Shown here: positions 51,255-59,521 of the stretch, one piece after another | Layout of the letters: each line of letters starts with the position of its first letter | Numbering within the stretch: the stretch's first letter is position 1 | From: Polyangiaceae bacterium | GTDB lineage: Bacteria; Myxococcota_A; Polyangia; Polyangiales; Polyangiaceae | Length of the DNA: 64,000 nucleotides | Assembly (NCBI GenBank): GCA_019637265.1 | Contig: JAHBVY010000002.1 | Location: 832,861 to 896,860, forward strand | Direction: 5' to 3' | Notes under the pieces: model-generated | Told to the model about the DNA's origin: nothing | Database searches by the model: none | What the model saw: only the letters and a program-made list of their open reading frames with translations | Position numbers and translations under genes: made by a program

Positions 51255-54215
51255 ATGAGTCTCCTCTCCCGAATCCGGTTGTTCACCGTGCTCGCTGGCG
51301 CCGGCCTCGCGGCTTCGGCCCCGATTGCTTGCGGCGACGAGGCGCTCCCCAGCGGCGTCAGTCAGCCTGACGGTGGCTACGAGTGCGTGGATGAAGACGG
51401 CGACGGCTTCGGGGTGAACTGCCCGGCAGGCCCCGACTGCGACGACCGAGACCCCAGCGTGGGGCCCTGCGTGCAGGACCGCTGCGCCACCCCGAAGGAG
51501 GGCTGCCCCTGTGACGATCCAGGCGCTCGCATCCCCTGCGGGGAGACCGTCAGTGAGGTGAACGGTCAGAAGGTGTGCGGTGAGGGCGAGCGCGCCTGCA
51601 ACCCGAACGGCAGCTGGGGCGAGTGCGTGATCAACCACTCGGTCACCTTGCTCGGCGCTCCGGAGGGCGGGCAGCGCGTGCTGGCCCTGGGGGATCCAGT
51701 GCCCTGCGCGGACCCTTGTGATCCTTACTGCCAAACGTTCCCTGACGATCCCGGCGGCCTCGGCAACGAGGACGCGGGCATCGCCATCACCGACGGTGGC
51801 ATCACCTTGATCGGCGCCGATGGCGCGGTGGTCACGCCGGGCGCAGTGTGCACGGGGGGGTCGCTCGGTGCTTGCGCTCACCACGCTTGTGAGATCGGTG
51901 GGCCCTTGGCAGGTGGTTGTGATGAAGTGGGGCTGCCGCCAGCGTGCATCCCGCGCGACAGCGCCTGCGGGGGCAGCACGCCGTGCTGCTACGGGCTGAG
52001 CTGCGTCTCGGGGGTGTGCCGCGAGGGGCCCGGGCCGGTGTACACCTTCTACTCGGAGAACTTCTCGCCGGGCACGGGGTGGACCTTGACGGGCAACTGG
52101 CAAATCGGTGCTGCCAACTCCAACTCCGTCAACGACCCGACCGATGACACCTCCCCCAGCACCGACCGGCGTGTGGCTGGCACCGTCATCAACGGGAACT
52201 ACGGCAACAACCGGAATGATTACCTGACCAGCCCCATCATCAACACCACGGTGGGCACCGGCGCGGTGACGCTGAGCTTCCGCAGCTGGCAGAACATGGA
52301 GGCGAACTACGACTACGTCCGCTTCTACGTGTCGACCAACGGTGGCACGAGCTGGACACAGCTCTACTCGAGCAGCGCCACCAACCTGAGCTGGGGGACC
52401 CTCAGCTTCGACGTCACCGCTTACCGCAGCACCCAGTTCCGCATGCGATTCCAGCTGCAGACCGACGGCTCGGTGCAGCGTGGCGGCTGGAGCATCGACG
52501 ACATCGAGCTCCGCACTCAAGGGTTCGCGACCAACTGCGCGGCGGAGGGCGGCTCGTGCGCGAGCGGCGGCACCTGCTGCAACTCGCCCTCCTGCAACGC
52601 CGGCATCTGCACCACCCCCGAGCGCAGCTGCGTCCAACGGATCTGCGACGCGCGCCCCTCGTGCTGCACCACCGCTTGGGATCCCATGTGCGTCAGCATG
52701 GTGGAGACCGTGTGCGGCAACGAGTGCGCGACCAACGCCGCCGGCACCTGTGAGCTGTGCTGGCAGGATGACATCGATCACGATGGCGATGGCTTCTCCT
52801 GGGCTCAAGGTGACTGCCGCGACTGCGACCCGCAGGTGAACCCAGGCGCGTTCGACATCCCCGGCAACGGCGTCGACGAAGACTGCAGCGGCGTCCCCGA
52901 CGACGAGCCCGTCAACTGCGACACCGGCCTGCCCTTCGCCTCCACCAATCCGGCTGACTACGCTCGCGCCATCGACCTGTGCCGGACCACCAACGCCGCG
53001 AGCTCGAACTGGGGCGTGATCAGCTCCCGGCTGATCCGCGCGAATGGCACCGACTGCACCAACACGCTCCAGCGCGCCATCACGAGCCGCTTCGGCTCGG
53101 TGGGGTCACCCAACACCCCGCGGCGCGGCGCCAACATGGCGGTGTTCAGCTCGGGGACGGCGCGCGACACCGACGATCCAGGCTACATCAACCCGAACGG
53201 CGGCTACCAAGCATCAGGCCTCGTCACGCCGCCGCCTGGCTTCCCAGTCAACCGCCCTGGCTGCCCCAACGGCACGGCGGCCTACGACTCCTGCGGCCTC
53301 GAGGTGGTGATCCGCGCGCCCACCAACGCGCAGTCGCTCGCCTACGACTTCCGCTTCTTCAGCTCCGAGTACCCGGAGTGGGTGTGCAGTCAGTACAACG
53401 ACACCTACATCGCGCTCTACGACAGCTTGGCGCCGGGCATCCCAGCCAACCGCAACATCTCGTTCGACTCCGCGGGCAGCCCCGTCTCGGTGAACATTGG
53501 CTTCTTCGATGTGCCAGGTGCGCCCAACATCTTCACGCACCCCGCGCTCGCCGGCACTGGCCTCGATGGCAACGACGGCGCTGGCCGCGTGCGTGGCGGC
53601 GCCACCAGCTTCCTCACCACCACCGCGCCCGTCATACCGGGCGAGGTCGTCACCCTGCGCTTCCTGATCTGGGATACCGGCGATCAAATCCTCGACTCCA
53701 CGGTGCTGCTCGACAACTTCCGTTGGTCCACGCAGCCCGCCTCGGTGGAGACGCAGCCGGTGCCCACCCCGACCGATCCTGTCGTCTTGTTCGACCCGGG
53801 TGACTTCATCCGCACCTACGACACGACGAACGTCTGCCCGCAGGGCTCGAAGGTGCACTGGGGCCATTGGTCCTGGTCCACCACCACCCCTGACGACTCA
53901 CAGGTCGAGTTCTACATCCGCACCGCGACCTCCGCGGCGGGGCTCGACACCGCGACCGAAATCCCGCTGCGCTTCACGAACCCACCGGGGCCCGGCGCGC
54001 TGACAGGTCAGCACGCGATCGCGCGAGCGAACTACTCGGGCATCGACACCCAGGGCGGCTCCCTGGTGGTGGACAGCGTGCTCGCCAGCGCCGGGGTGCC
54101 ACGTCAGCTGCCCTTCGTGCGCGTCCGCAGCCGCCTCACCCCCACGACCGATCGCCTGAACGCGCCCACCCTGGCCGCCTGGAACTTGGCGATCTCCTGC
54201 CAGCCCGAAGAGTGA
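51255..54215 (+). CDS. Large secreted multidomain surface protein (choice-of-anchor-L-like, MopE motifs)
   Basis: ATG 51255 (MSLLSRIRL), 986 residues. A signal (AGAGLAASAPIACGD) with a candidate lipobox Cys leads to a Cys/Asp-rich region (DEDGDGFGVNC, DCDDRDPSVGPC) then CPCDDPG-type sequence, a jelly-roll/MAM-like module near 285-420 (ENFSPGTGWTLTGNWQIG), Cys-rich GGSCASGGTCC and a second MopE-type motif (DHDGDGFSWAQGDC, PGAFDIPGNGVDEDC). Residues about 590-830 resemble choice-of-anchor-L domains (YDFRFFSSEYPEWVCSQYND, SFLTTTAPVIPGEVVTLRFLIWDTGD). A final Ig-like region ends the chain. Likely a surface adhesin or attachment protein. Confidence 0.85.
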   Translation: MSLLSRIRLFTVLAGAGLAASAPIACGDEALPSGVSQPDGGYECVDEDGDGFGVNCPAGPDCDDRDPSVGPCVQDRCATPKEGCPCDDPGARIPCGETVSEVNGQKVCGEGERACNPNGSWGECVINHSVTLLGAPEGGQRVLALGDPVPCADPCDPYCQTFPDDPGGLGNEDAGIAITDGGITLIGADGAVVTPGAVCTGGSLGACAHHACEIGGPLAGGCDEVGLPPACIPRDSACGGSTPCCYGLSCVSGVCREGPGPVYTFYSENFSPGTGWTLTGNWQIGAANSNSVNDPTDDTSPSTDRRVAGTVINGNYGNNRNDYLTSPIINTTVGTGAVTLSFRSWQNMEANYDYVRFYVSTNGGTSWTQLYSSSATNLSWGTLSFDVTAYRSTQFRMRFQLQTDGSVQRGGWSIDDIELRTQGFATNCAAEGGSCASGGTCCNSPSCNAGICTTPERSCVQRICDARPSCCTTAWDPMCVSMVETVCGNECATNAAGTCELCWQDDIDHDGDGFSWAQGDCRDCDPQVNPGAFDIPGNGVDEDCSGVPDDEPVNCDTGLPFASTNPADYARAIDLCRTTNAASSNWGVISSRLIRANGTDCTNTLQRAITSRFGSVGSPNTPRRGANMAVFSSGTARDTDDPGYINPNGGYQASGLVTPPPGFPVNRPGCPNGTAAYDSCGLEVVIRAPTNAQSLAYDFRFFSSEYPEWVCSQYNDTYIALYDSLAPGIPANRNISFDSAGSPVSVNIGFFDVPGAPNIFTHPALAGTGLDGNDGAGRVRGGATSFLTTTAPVIPGEVVTLRFLIWDTGDQILDSTVLLDNFRWSTQPASVETQPVPTPTDPVVLFDPGDFIRTYDTTNVCPQGSKVHWGHWSWSTTTPDDSQVEFYIRTATSAAGLDTATEIPLRFTNPPGPGALTGQHAIARANYSGIDTQGGSLVVDSVLASAGVPRQLPFVRVRSRLTPTTDRLNAPTLAAWNLAISCQPEE

Positions 54216-54310
54216 TCCGTACATCCACCTGACCTGGGTCCCCCTCACGCCGAGACTTCACGCGGCATCTCGGTCGGTGTCGAAGCGCAATCCGTACGTA
54301 CACCTGACCT
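54215..54310. repeat. 21-bp direct repeat after the surface protein gene
   Basis: ATCCGTACATCCACCTGACC at 54215 and ATCCGTACGTACACCTGACC at 54290 differ at two positions over 21 bases and are 75 bases apart. The first copy starts on the last base of the stop codon. Their spacing and position just past a gene end suggest a duplicated 3' segment; role unknown. Confidence 0.6.
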
Positions 54311-54524
54311 TATCCAGGGAGGGGGGATCGGGGGGTTGGGTTCAGCCGTGAGGCACTGAACGCACCAGCCAGGCGCGGTCCGGCGGTGGGCGCCGCGCGG
54401 TGGTGCGATAGCGCAGCGGCGTTCGAGGGCAGCCACGGGGGGCTGCCCCTACAAAAGAGGTGCGCTGGAATGGCGCTGGGGCGCAGCGGCGTTCAGGTGC
54501 TTTGCTGTGCTATTTGGGACACCG
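54216..54524. other. Intergenic region, 309 bases
   Basis: Besides the direct repeat it holds a G-run motif (GATCGGGGGGTTGGG, 54327-54341) and one palindrome of the GTAGGGGC family (54427-54452). No gene or clear promoter was seen; the downstream lipoprotein gene's own promoter must lie in the last part. Confidence 0.4.
54427..54452. repeat. Palindromic repeat, GTAGGGGC family
   Basis: Arms GGGCAGCC (54427-54434) and GGCTGCCC (54441-54448) followed by CTAC. Almost the same as the 41474 copy, with compensating A/T changes in both arms (GGCAGCC for GGCGGCC), a sign that the hairpin pairing is kept. Confidence 0.75.
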
Positions 54525-55757
54525 ATGTCGACGACCGCTTCGCTCTCCTTGCTCGTGACTCTCACTGGGCTCTTCACCTTCGCGGCGTGCGGCGGCGGCG
54601 CCCCAGCGCCGGCTGAGCCAACCAGCGTGGACCACGCGGCGCCGGAGACGGCGGGCGCGGAGGACCCCAGCGCGCCCCAACCCCCGAACGATCGCGCGCC
54701 GACCCCCATGGCCACCGGCAGCGCCGCCCCGCCGCTGCCATCGGCGTCGGGCAGGGCACCCAGGCAGTTCGGGATGCTGACGGAGCAGCAGCTGGTCACG
54801 CCGCTCTCCAGGGTCGCCTCGCCGCTGCCCGTGGTGGCCACCACCGAAGACTACGCGCGCTGGCGCGTGCGCCGTCAGATCCGGGTGGGCACGAGCCACC
54901 TGAGCTTCGCGGAGCGGTCTCTGGACGAGCGCCACGTAGTCGCCATGGGCTACGATCAAAAGGTCAGGACCTATGACATCACCAACGGGAAGCTGGTAGC
55001 CACCACGCAGCTAGCGGCAAACCTTCACCCGCTGGGGCTGTGGCCTGATGGCACGGCGCCCTATGGCGCGCTGCTGGCGGTCGGCGGTGAGCACCGCAAC
55101 GCGCATTTCATCGACCTGAACGGCGAGGCCAGGGGTGAGCTGGCCGGGCCTGGCGCGAGCGATCTGCGGTGGACGCGCGACATGAAGATCGCCGGGCTGA
55201 CCACCGCGCGCGTCCCCGCGCAGACCGGCAACCTGCACTTCGTCAACGACGACGGCGAGACGCTGCTCCGCTTGGAGTCGCGCGAGCGCATCGAAGACTG
55301 GGCGCTGAGCGGGGACGGCCAGCGCCTGAGCGTCACCTACTACCCTTCGGACACCGTGGAGGTGATCGACCTCGAGGCGGGGCGAGTGCTCTTCTCCCAC
55401 GCCGTGCCGAAGTACACGAACTCCATCGACCTCTCACCTGACGGTCGCTTCCTCGCGGTCGCAGGCGCCGAGGTGTGGGTGTTCCCGCTGGCTTCGCCCA
55501 CGGAGGTGCAGACCTACAAGGGCCTCAAGAACAACGCCCACCGCGTCCGCTTCTCACCGAGCGGCGACGCCCTGGTGGTGTCGAGCTACGACGGCCACGC
55601 CCGGGTGCTGAAGCTCGGGAGCAGCAGTGAGCTCCAGTTGGTGAAGGCGCTGCGCCACGCGGGGACGGCCAACGTGTACGCGGCGGAGTTCAGCCCGGAC
55701 GGCACCACGCTGCTCACCAGCTCGGGGGATCAAACCCTGATCTTGTGGGGGAAGTAG
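54525..55757 (+). CDS. WD40-like propeller lipoprotein
   Basis: ATG 54525 (MSTTASLSL) gives 410 residues; an ATG at 54507 is an alternative. The signal TGLFTFAACGGG is a lipobox. A disordered Ala/Pro linker (about 30-85) leads to repeated strands of WD/YVTN type: VVAMGYDQKVRTYDITNGKL, SIDLSPDGRFLAVAGAEVWV, RVRFSPSGDALVVSSYDGHA, AEFSPDGTTLLTSSGDQTL. A seven-bladed periplasmic or outer-membrane propeller is likely. It lies 78 bases upstream of the cytochrome lipoprotein gene in the same direction. Confidence 0.85.
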   Translation: MSTTASLSLLVTLTGLFTFAACGGGAPAPAEPTSVDHAAPETAGAEDPSAPQPPNDRAPTPMATGSAAPPLPSASGRAPRQFGMLTEQQLVTPLSRVASPLPVVATTEDYARWRVRRQIRVGTSHLSFAERSLDERHVVAMGYDQKVRTYDITNGKLVATTQLAANLHPLGLWPDGTAPYGALLAVGGEHRNAHFIDLNGEARGELAGPGASDLRWTRDMKIAGLTTARVPAQTGNLHFVNDDGETLLRLESRERIEDWALSGDGQRLSVTYYPSDTVEVIDLEAGRVLFSHAVPKYTNSIDLSPDGRFLAVAGAEVWVFPLASPTEVQTYKGLKNNAHRVRFSPSGDALVVSSYDGHARVLKLGSSSELQLVKALRHAGTANVYAAEFSPDGTTLLTSSGDQTLILWGK

Positions 55758-55835
55758 CCGGCGCTCGTGCGGGGGATGCTGAGGCTCCGGGCGCACAGGG
55801 GCCGCGGGGCCGTTCATTCCGCGGGGAAATATCTG

Positions 55836-57032
55836 ATGCCAGGGGCCAGGACACCAGGGGCCGCTGAGCGCCCGCGGCGCGCGACGAGCGCCCTGCTCGC
55901 GCCGCTGGTGCTTCTAGGCTGCGGCGCGCGGGCGGAGGAGCCGCGTGCAGCCGCCGCGTTGGACGTGGAGACGGCGAGCGCCTGGGCGCCTCCGTCGAAC
56001 CCGGCGCGGGGGGAGGCCGCGCTGGCGCTGAACGCTGCCTGCGAGAGGTGCCACCAAGACGTCGCCCAACAGTGGCGCGGCTCCTTGCATCAACAGGCCT
56101 ACCTCTCCGCGAGCTACCAACGCGCGCTGGCGCGTGAGCCGCTGCCGTGGTGCCGAAGCTGCCACGCGCCGGAGGCCGACCTGCGCAGCGAGCCAACCCC
56201 CGCGCTGGCGGAGCTGGGCGTCGGCTGCGTGACTTGTCACGTGGTCGGTGGGCAGATCCTCGCGGGGGCCGCTGCCTCGCGGGAGGACGCGCCTGATGAG
56301 GCGGTGCACGGGCCACACGGAGAGGCTCTGCAGGAGAAGGCGCCGCGGGAGGAGGCGCCGCACCCGGTGGTGAGGCTGCTCGACGCCGCGCCTGCGCTCG
56401 CCTGCGCGAGCTGCCACGAGTTCCCCTTCCCCGACGCCGCGCTGCGCGGATCGCCGCTCTTGATGCAGAGCACCGTCAGCGAGCACCGCGCCTCCCCCTA
56501 CGCCAGCGCCACCTGCGCTGAGTGTCACATGCCACGCGGAAAAGATGGACGCGCGAGCCACGCCTTCGCCGGGGCGCGCTCCCCCGAGCTGCTCGCGCAG
56601 AGCGTGCGCGTGGCGCTGCGGCGCGCTGGACCGCTCCGGCTTCAATTGGAGCTCAGCCAGGTGGGCGTGGGGCACGCGCTCCCCACGGGGGACCTGTTCC
56701 GGCGCATCGAGGTGGGCGTGGAGCTGGTGGGCGGAGACTACCAGGTGCTGGCGCGTGACACGCGCCACCTCGGCAGGCATTTCCGTACGGCGATTCACGG
56801 CGGCGTGGGGCGCCGCGAGCTACTTCGGGACGATCGCCTGCCGCCGGATGGCAGCGCGCGCCAGGTGACGCTCGAGCTCAGCCCCAGCGGGCCGCTCACT
56901 GGCGACGAGCGCCTCGCCTGGTGGGTCAGCTACCAGCGGGTGGCGACGCCCGACTCAGAGACTCAAACCGCCGCGCTCGAAGCCGAGGTGATGCTCGCGA
57001 GCGGCGTCTTACCCCTCACGGAGGATAACTGA
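55836..57032 (+). CDS. Pentaheme c-type cytochrome lipoprotein
   Basis: Start taken at ATG 55836 (MPGARTPGA), which places the lipobox (LLAPLVLLGCGA) properly; the frame opens at 55767. 398 residues. Five CxxCH heme sites: CERCH, CRSCH, CVTCH, CASCH and CAECH, all in the first approximately 230 residues, with further histidines as possible distal ligands (RGSLHQQAYLSASY, EHRASPYASA). The C-terminal approximately 150 residues are beta-rich and heme-free (VGVGHALPTGDLFRRIEV). The spacing recalls cytochrome c-554/NrfB-like multihaem proteins. Presumably a periplasmic or surface electron-transfer lipoprotein; partners not evident. Confidence 0.9.
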   Translation: MPGARTPGAAERPRRATSALLAPLVLLGCGARAEEPRAAAALDVETASAWAPPSNPARGEAALALNAACERCHQDVAQQWRGSLHQQAYLSASYQRALAREPLPWCRSCHAPEADLRSEPTPALAELGVGCVTCHVVGGQILAGAAASREDAPDEAVHGPHGEALQEKAPREEAPHPVVRLLDAAPALACASCHEFPFPDAALRGSPLLMQSTVSEHRASPYASATCAECHMPRGKDGRASHAFAGARSPELLAQSVRVALRRAGPLRLQLELSQVGVGHALPTGDLFRRIEVGVELVGGDYQVLARDTRHLGRHFRTAIHGGVGRRELLRDDRLPPDGSARQVTLELSPSGPLTGDERLAWWVSYQRVATPDSETQTAALEAEVMLASGVLPLTEDN

Positions 57033-58720
57033 TGAGCCACACTGACCTCAAATCGAGCCTCAACGAGCGTCGCTCGGCTGCGCGCGCGCCGCAGCGCTTG
57101 GGTTGCCGCGCGGCAATGAGAACCATCGGCTCTCAGCGGTGCTCCGAGAGCGGCGCGCCGCGCTCCAGCTCGGCGCGCGCGACGTGGGCTGCCTGGGGGG
57201 CGCTCGCGGTGCTGAGCGCCGGCTGCGCCGGCGCGCCGGCAGGTGCCGTCCAACCCCCAAAAAACCAGCCGGCCGAAGGGGCTCAGCCAGCGCCGAGCGG
57301 CCCGGTGGCCACCGCCGAGCCCGCACCCTCACTGGTGAGTGATACGAACGAGCCCAGCCCGTTTCACGAGTGGGCGCGCTTTGGCGCGAACGTGCAGCTG
57401 TTCCCCGTGGGTGACCACGCCATTGTCAGTGGCCCTGCCTCGAACAGCCCACTGGGGGTCGCCTTCTTGCTGCTCACCCCGAGCGGTGAGCTGAAGGATG
57501 AAGAGCGCCTGAACCGCGGCATGGACGGCATCGCGGTGGTGACCGGCGTGGTGGGTGAGTGGCCGAAGCCCATCTACGCGAGCTACGTCGCCTCCGACGG
57601 GCGCGTGGGGTGGAGCGAGACCTCGCGGCTCGACGCCAAGGGTTGGACGCGGGTGCTACCCGAGGCCAAACGCTGGCTCCACGTGGGGATGAGCCAATGG
57701 TCCAATGGACGTATCATTTCGCTCGCGTTCGACACCTGGCGCATCGACGACAGGCCTCCTACCTTTCGGGTGCTGCCGGTGGGTACGGCGCCCGCGGTGC
57801 CCAAGCTGATGCCCTACCCCAATCCCAAGGACCCGCCGCCTCCGCGCTGCCGCACGAACCTCGCTCCCACGGAGATGCTCGCGCTGGAGACGGGGCATGT
57901 GTTCGTGTTCGGCGTGCCCTGCGGGCCGAGCAGCACACCGGGTAACCTCGAGTGGTTCGCGCCGGGCGACGCTCGGCCTCGCGTGGCACTGGTGGCGGGG
58001 CTGCGCCCGGATGAGCAGGAGTTCGCCCGAACCACCTCGGTCACGCGCTCGGCGGAGGAGATCTACATCAGCCACCGCGGCAGCTTGCTCCGCTTCGACG
58101 GCGAGCAAGTGCGCGTGATGCCGGAGATCGCCGCGCAGCGCGTCACCGCGAGCGCGGAGGGGACCGTGTGGGTCACGGCGGGTGACGCGGTGTGGCGGCT
58201 GCCTGCTGGCGATGGCAAGTGGGAGCGCCTCGTGATGCCTGAAGGCGCGCGGGCAGAGGAGATCTTCGCGCCGAACGACGCGCGGGTGTTCGTCGCCGGC
58301 GGAGGCAAGCTGTACGCGCTCGGCGCGCCTCCAGAGGGCGGGCCAACGGAGCACACCTTGAAGTGGGGTCAGCGCGCGCGAGCGAGCCTTCGGCTGCCAG
58401 TGCCCGCTCAGAGCGACTGCGAGCAGCCCTTCGTGCTCTTGTATGCGTTCACGAAAGTCACTCCAGATGACTATGATTTCCCGCTCACCCGCAAGGCGAT
58501 CCGCGGCCAAACCTGGCTCGACGGCGCGCGCTTCGTGGTGACGGAGGACAACGGCAAACGCTACTTTGGCGCCTTCACCGTGGACCACGCCCAAGGCAAG
58601 CGCCTGGCGGCGCACATCCAGAAGCAAGTGAAGGGCGCCATCCCGGCGCTGCTCTGCGCCTCACCCCAAGTGCTGCGTGAGCTGCCGCTCGACCTGCGCA
58701 CCGGTGAGGTGGTGAAGTAA
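57032..58720 (+). CDS. Lipoprotein of unknown function coupled to the cytochrome
   Basis: The ATG at 57032 overlaps the cytochrome stop by one base (TGATG). 562 residues. The N-terminal 45 residues are unusually long for a signal; a second ATG at residue 29 (57116) is possible. The lipobox is ALAVLSAGCAGAP. Right after it the sequence GAVQPPKN is encoded by a copy of the dispersed CCGTCCAACCCCCAAAA element (57247-57263). The body has propeller-like strands (GSLLRFDGEQVRVM, GDAVWRLPAGDGKWERL) and a C-terminal part with two cysteines. The context suggests a partner of the heme protein. Confidence 0.78.
   Translation: MSHTDLKSSLNERRSAARAPQRLGCRAAMRTIGSQRCSESGAPRSSSARATWAAWGALAVLSAGCAGAPAGAVQPPKNQPAEGAQPAPSGPVATAEPAPSLVSDTNEPSPFHEWARFGANVQLFPVGDHAIVSGPASNSPLGVAFLLLTPSGELKDEERLNRGMDGIAVVTGVVGEWPKPIYASYVASDGRVGWSETSRLDAKGWTRVLPEAKRWLHVGMSQWSNGRIISLAFDTWRIDDRPPTFRVLPVGTAPAVPKLMPYPNPKDPPPPRCRTNLAPTEMLALETGHVFVFGVPCGPSSTPGNLEWFAPGDARPRVALVAGLRPDEQEFARTTSVTRSAEEIYISHRGSLLRFDGEQVRVMPEIAAQRVTASAEGTVWVTAGDAVWRLPAGDGKWERLVMPEGARAEEIFAPNDARVFVAGGGKLYALGAPPEGGPTEHTLKWGQRARASLRLPVPAQSDCEQPFVLLYAFTKVTPDDYDFPLTRKAIRGQTWLDGARFVVTEDNGKRYFGAFTVDHAQGKRLAAHIQKQVKGAIPALLCASPQVLRELPLDLRTGEVVK
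57242..57263 (+). repeat. Dispersed element inside a lipoprotein coding region
   Basis: GGTGCCGTCCAACCCCCAAA at 57242 is the right half of the 20-bp element at 50110 and 3718, here read in frame immediately after the lipobox of the downstream gene. The reading frame is kept. Confidence 0.7.
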
Positions 58721-58747
58721 GCTGACCGATGATCCGGGTCAGGCGCT

Positions 58748-58773
58748 CGCTGAGGCTCGCGTGGGCCTCAGCG
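58748..58773. terminator. Stem-loop between convergent genes
   Basis: CGCTGAGGC (58748-58756) and GCCTCAGCG (58765-58773) are perfect 9-bp arms around an 8-base loop. It includes the stop codon of the small minus-strand lipoprotein gene and lies 27 bases past the stop of the plus-strand gene. A shared terminator is likely. Confidence 0.55.
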
Positions 58774-59109
58774 TTCCCAGGGCTCGGGGCAGCGCCAGGC
58801 GGCTTGGCGCCAGCGGTAGTCCGTTCCGGTGAAGGCCCAGCCAGCGGGGACTTGAATGGCGCCGGCGCAGGCGGGGGGTGGTTCGGGGACCTGCTGCTCC
58901 GCGGGGGGCGCGGCTTGGAGCACCGTCTGCCCGCTGCCGGGCGCGGGATCGGGGGGAGGATCGACGCTCTCCGTGCGCCGGGGGTGCTGCTGCGTGCCCA
59001 TCAGGCACCCTGGGAATGAGAGGCACACCGCAAGCGTGAGCAGCGCCTTCGGCGCACACGCCCTGAGCCGTGCACGTCGAGCGCGGCGCTGCGGGGCGAG
59101 GCGAGGCAT
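58768..59109 (-). CDS. Small lipoprotein with YXWGQW-like C-terminal motif
   Basis: The long frame starts at 59367, but only ATG 59109 (MPRLAPQRR) gives a proper signal: basic RRARRARLRACAPK, hydrophobic ALLTLAVCLSFPGC, lipidation at GCLMG. 113 residues. A Pro/Gln-rich linker precedes CAGAIQVPAGWAFTGTDY and RWRQAAWRCPE, which resembles the W-x-W/Y-x-W pattern of YXWGQW/DUF6600-type wall proteins, with a cysteine pair bracketing it. The gene is small, so confidence rests on the lipobox and motif. Confidence 0.6.
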   Translation of the reverse strand: MPRLAPQRRARRARLRACAPKALLTLAVCLSFPGCLMGTQQHPRRTESVDPPPDPAPGSGQTVLQAAPPAEQQVPEPPPACAGAIQVPAGWAFTGTDYRWRQAAWRCPEPWER

Positions 59110-59521
59110 TCGCCGAGTATTCTCAGTGGGCGATGTGAGGGCAAGCCTGGCTCGAGGATGAATCAGGCATTCTGACTTCATCACCAGCGGCGGCGACGGG
59201 GCGCTCGCCGGGAGGCATGGTTGCTGCAATGCGAGCGGCGCCATGATGCCGCGGGACATCACGCCTGGCGCCAGCCGCGCCAGGGCGCCGCTGGGAGTCG
59301 CGCCGAACGCGAGCTCTTCGGCTGCGCTCGATCGACGAGCGGGTGAGGCGCTGCGCCGCGTGAACAAGCTCCTCGGCCCTGCCCTGCCGGAGACGAACGC
59401 CGTGAGGCCACGCTGTACCGCCGTAGCGGCCCTGACGCGCGCTGGCCGGCTCGCGCCACGCGGGAGGCGTGAGCCCCGATATTTCCCGTACAGCGTGGGC
59501 CACGCGCACTACGATGGGCGC
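59110..59521. promoter_or_regulatory. Divergent intergenic region
   Basis: About 410 bases between the small lipoprotein gene and the UDPGP-family gene. Both reading directions have long open frames because of high GC, but none has a signal, motif or ribosome site. It must carry the promoters for the two divergent genes; none was recognised with confidence. Confidence 0.35.
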
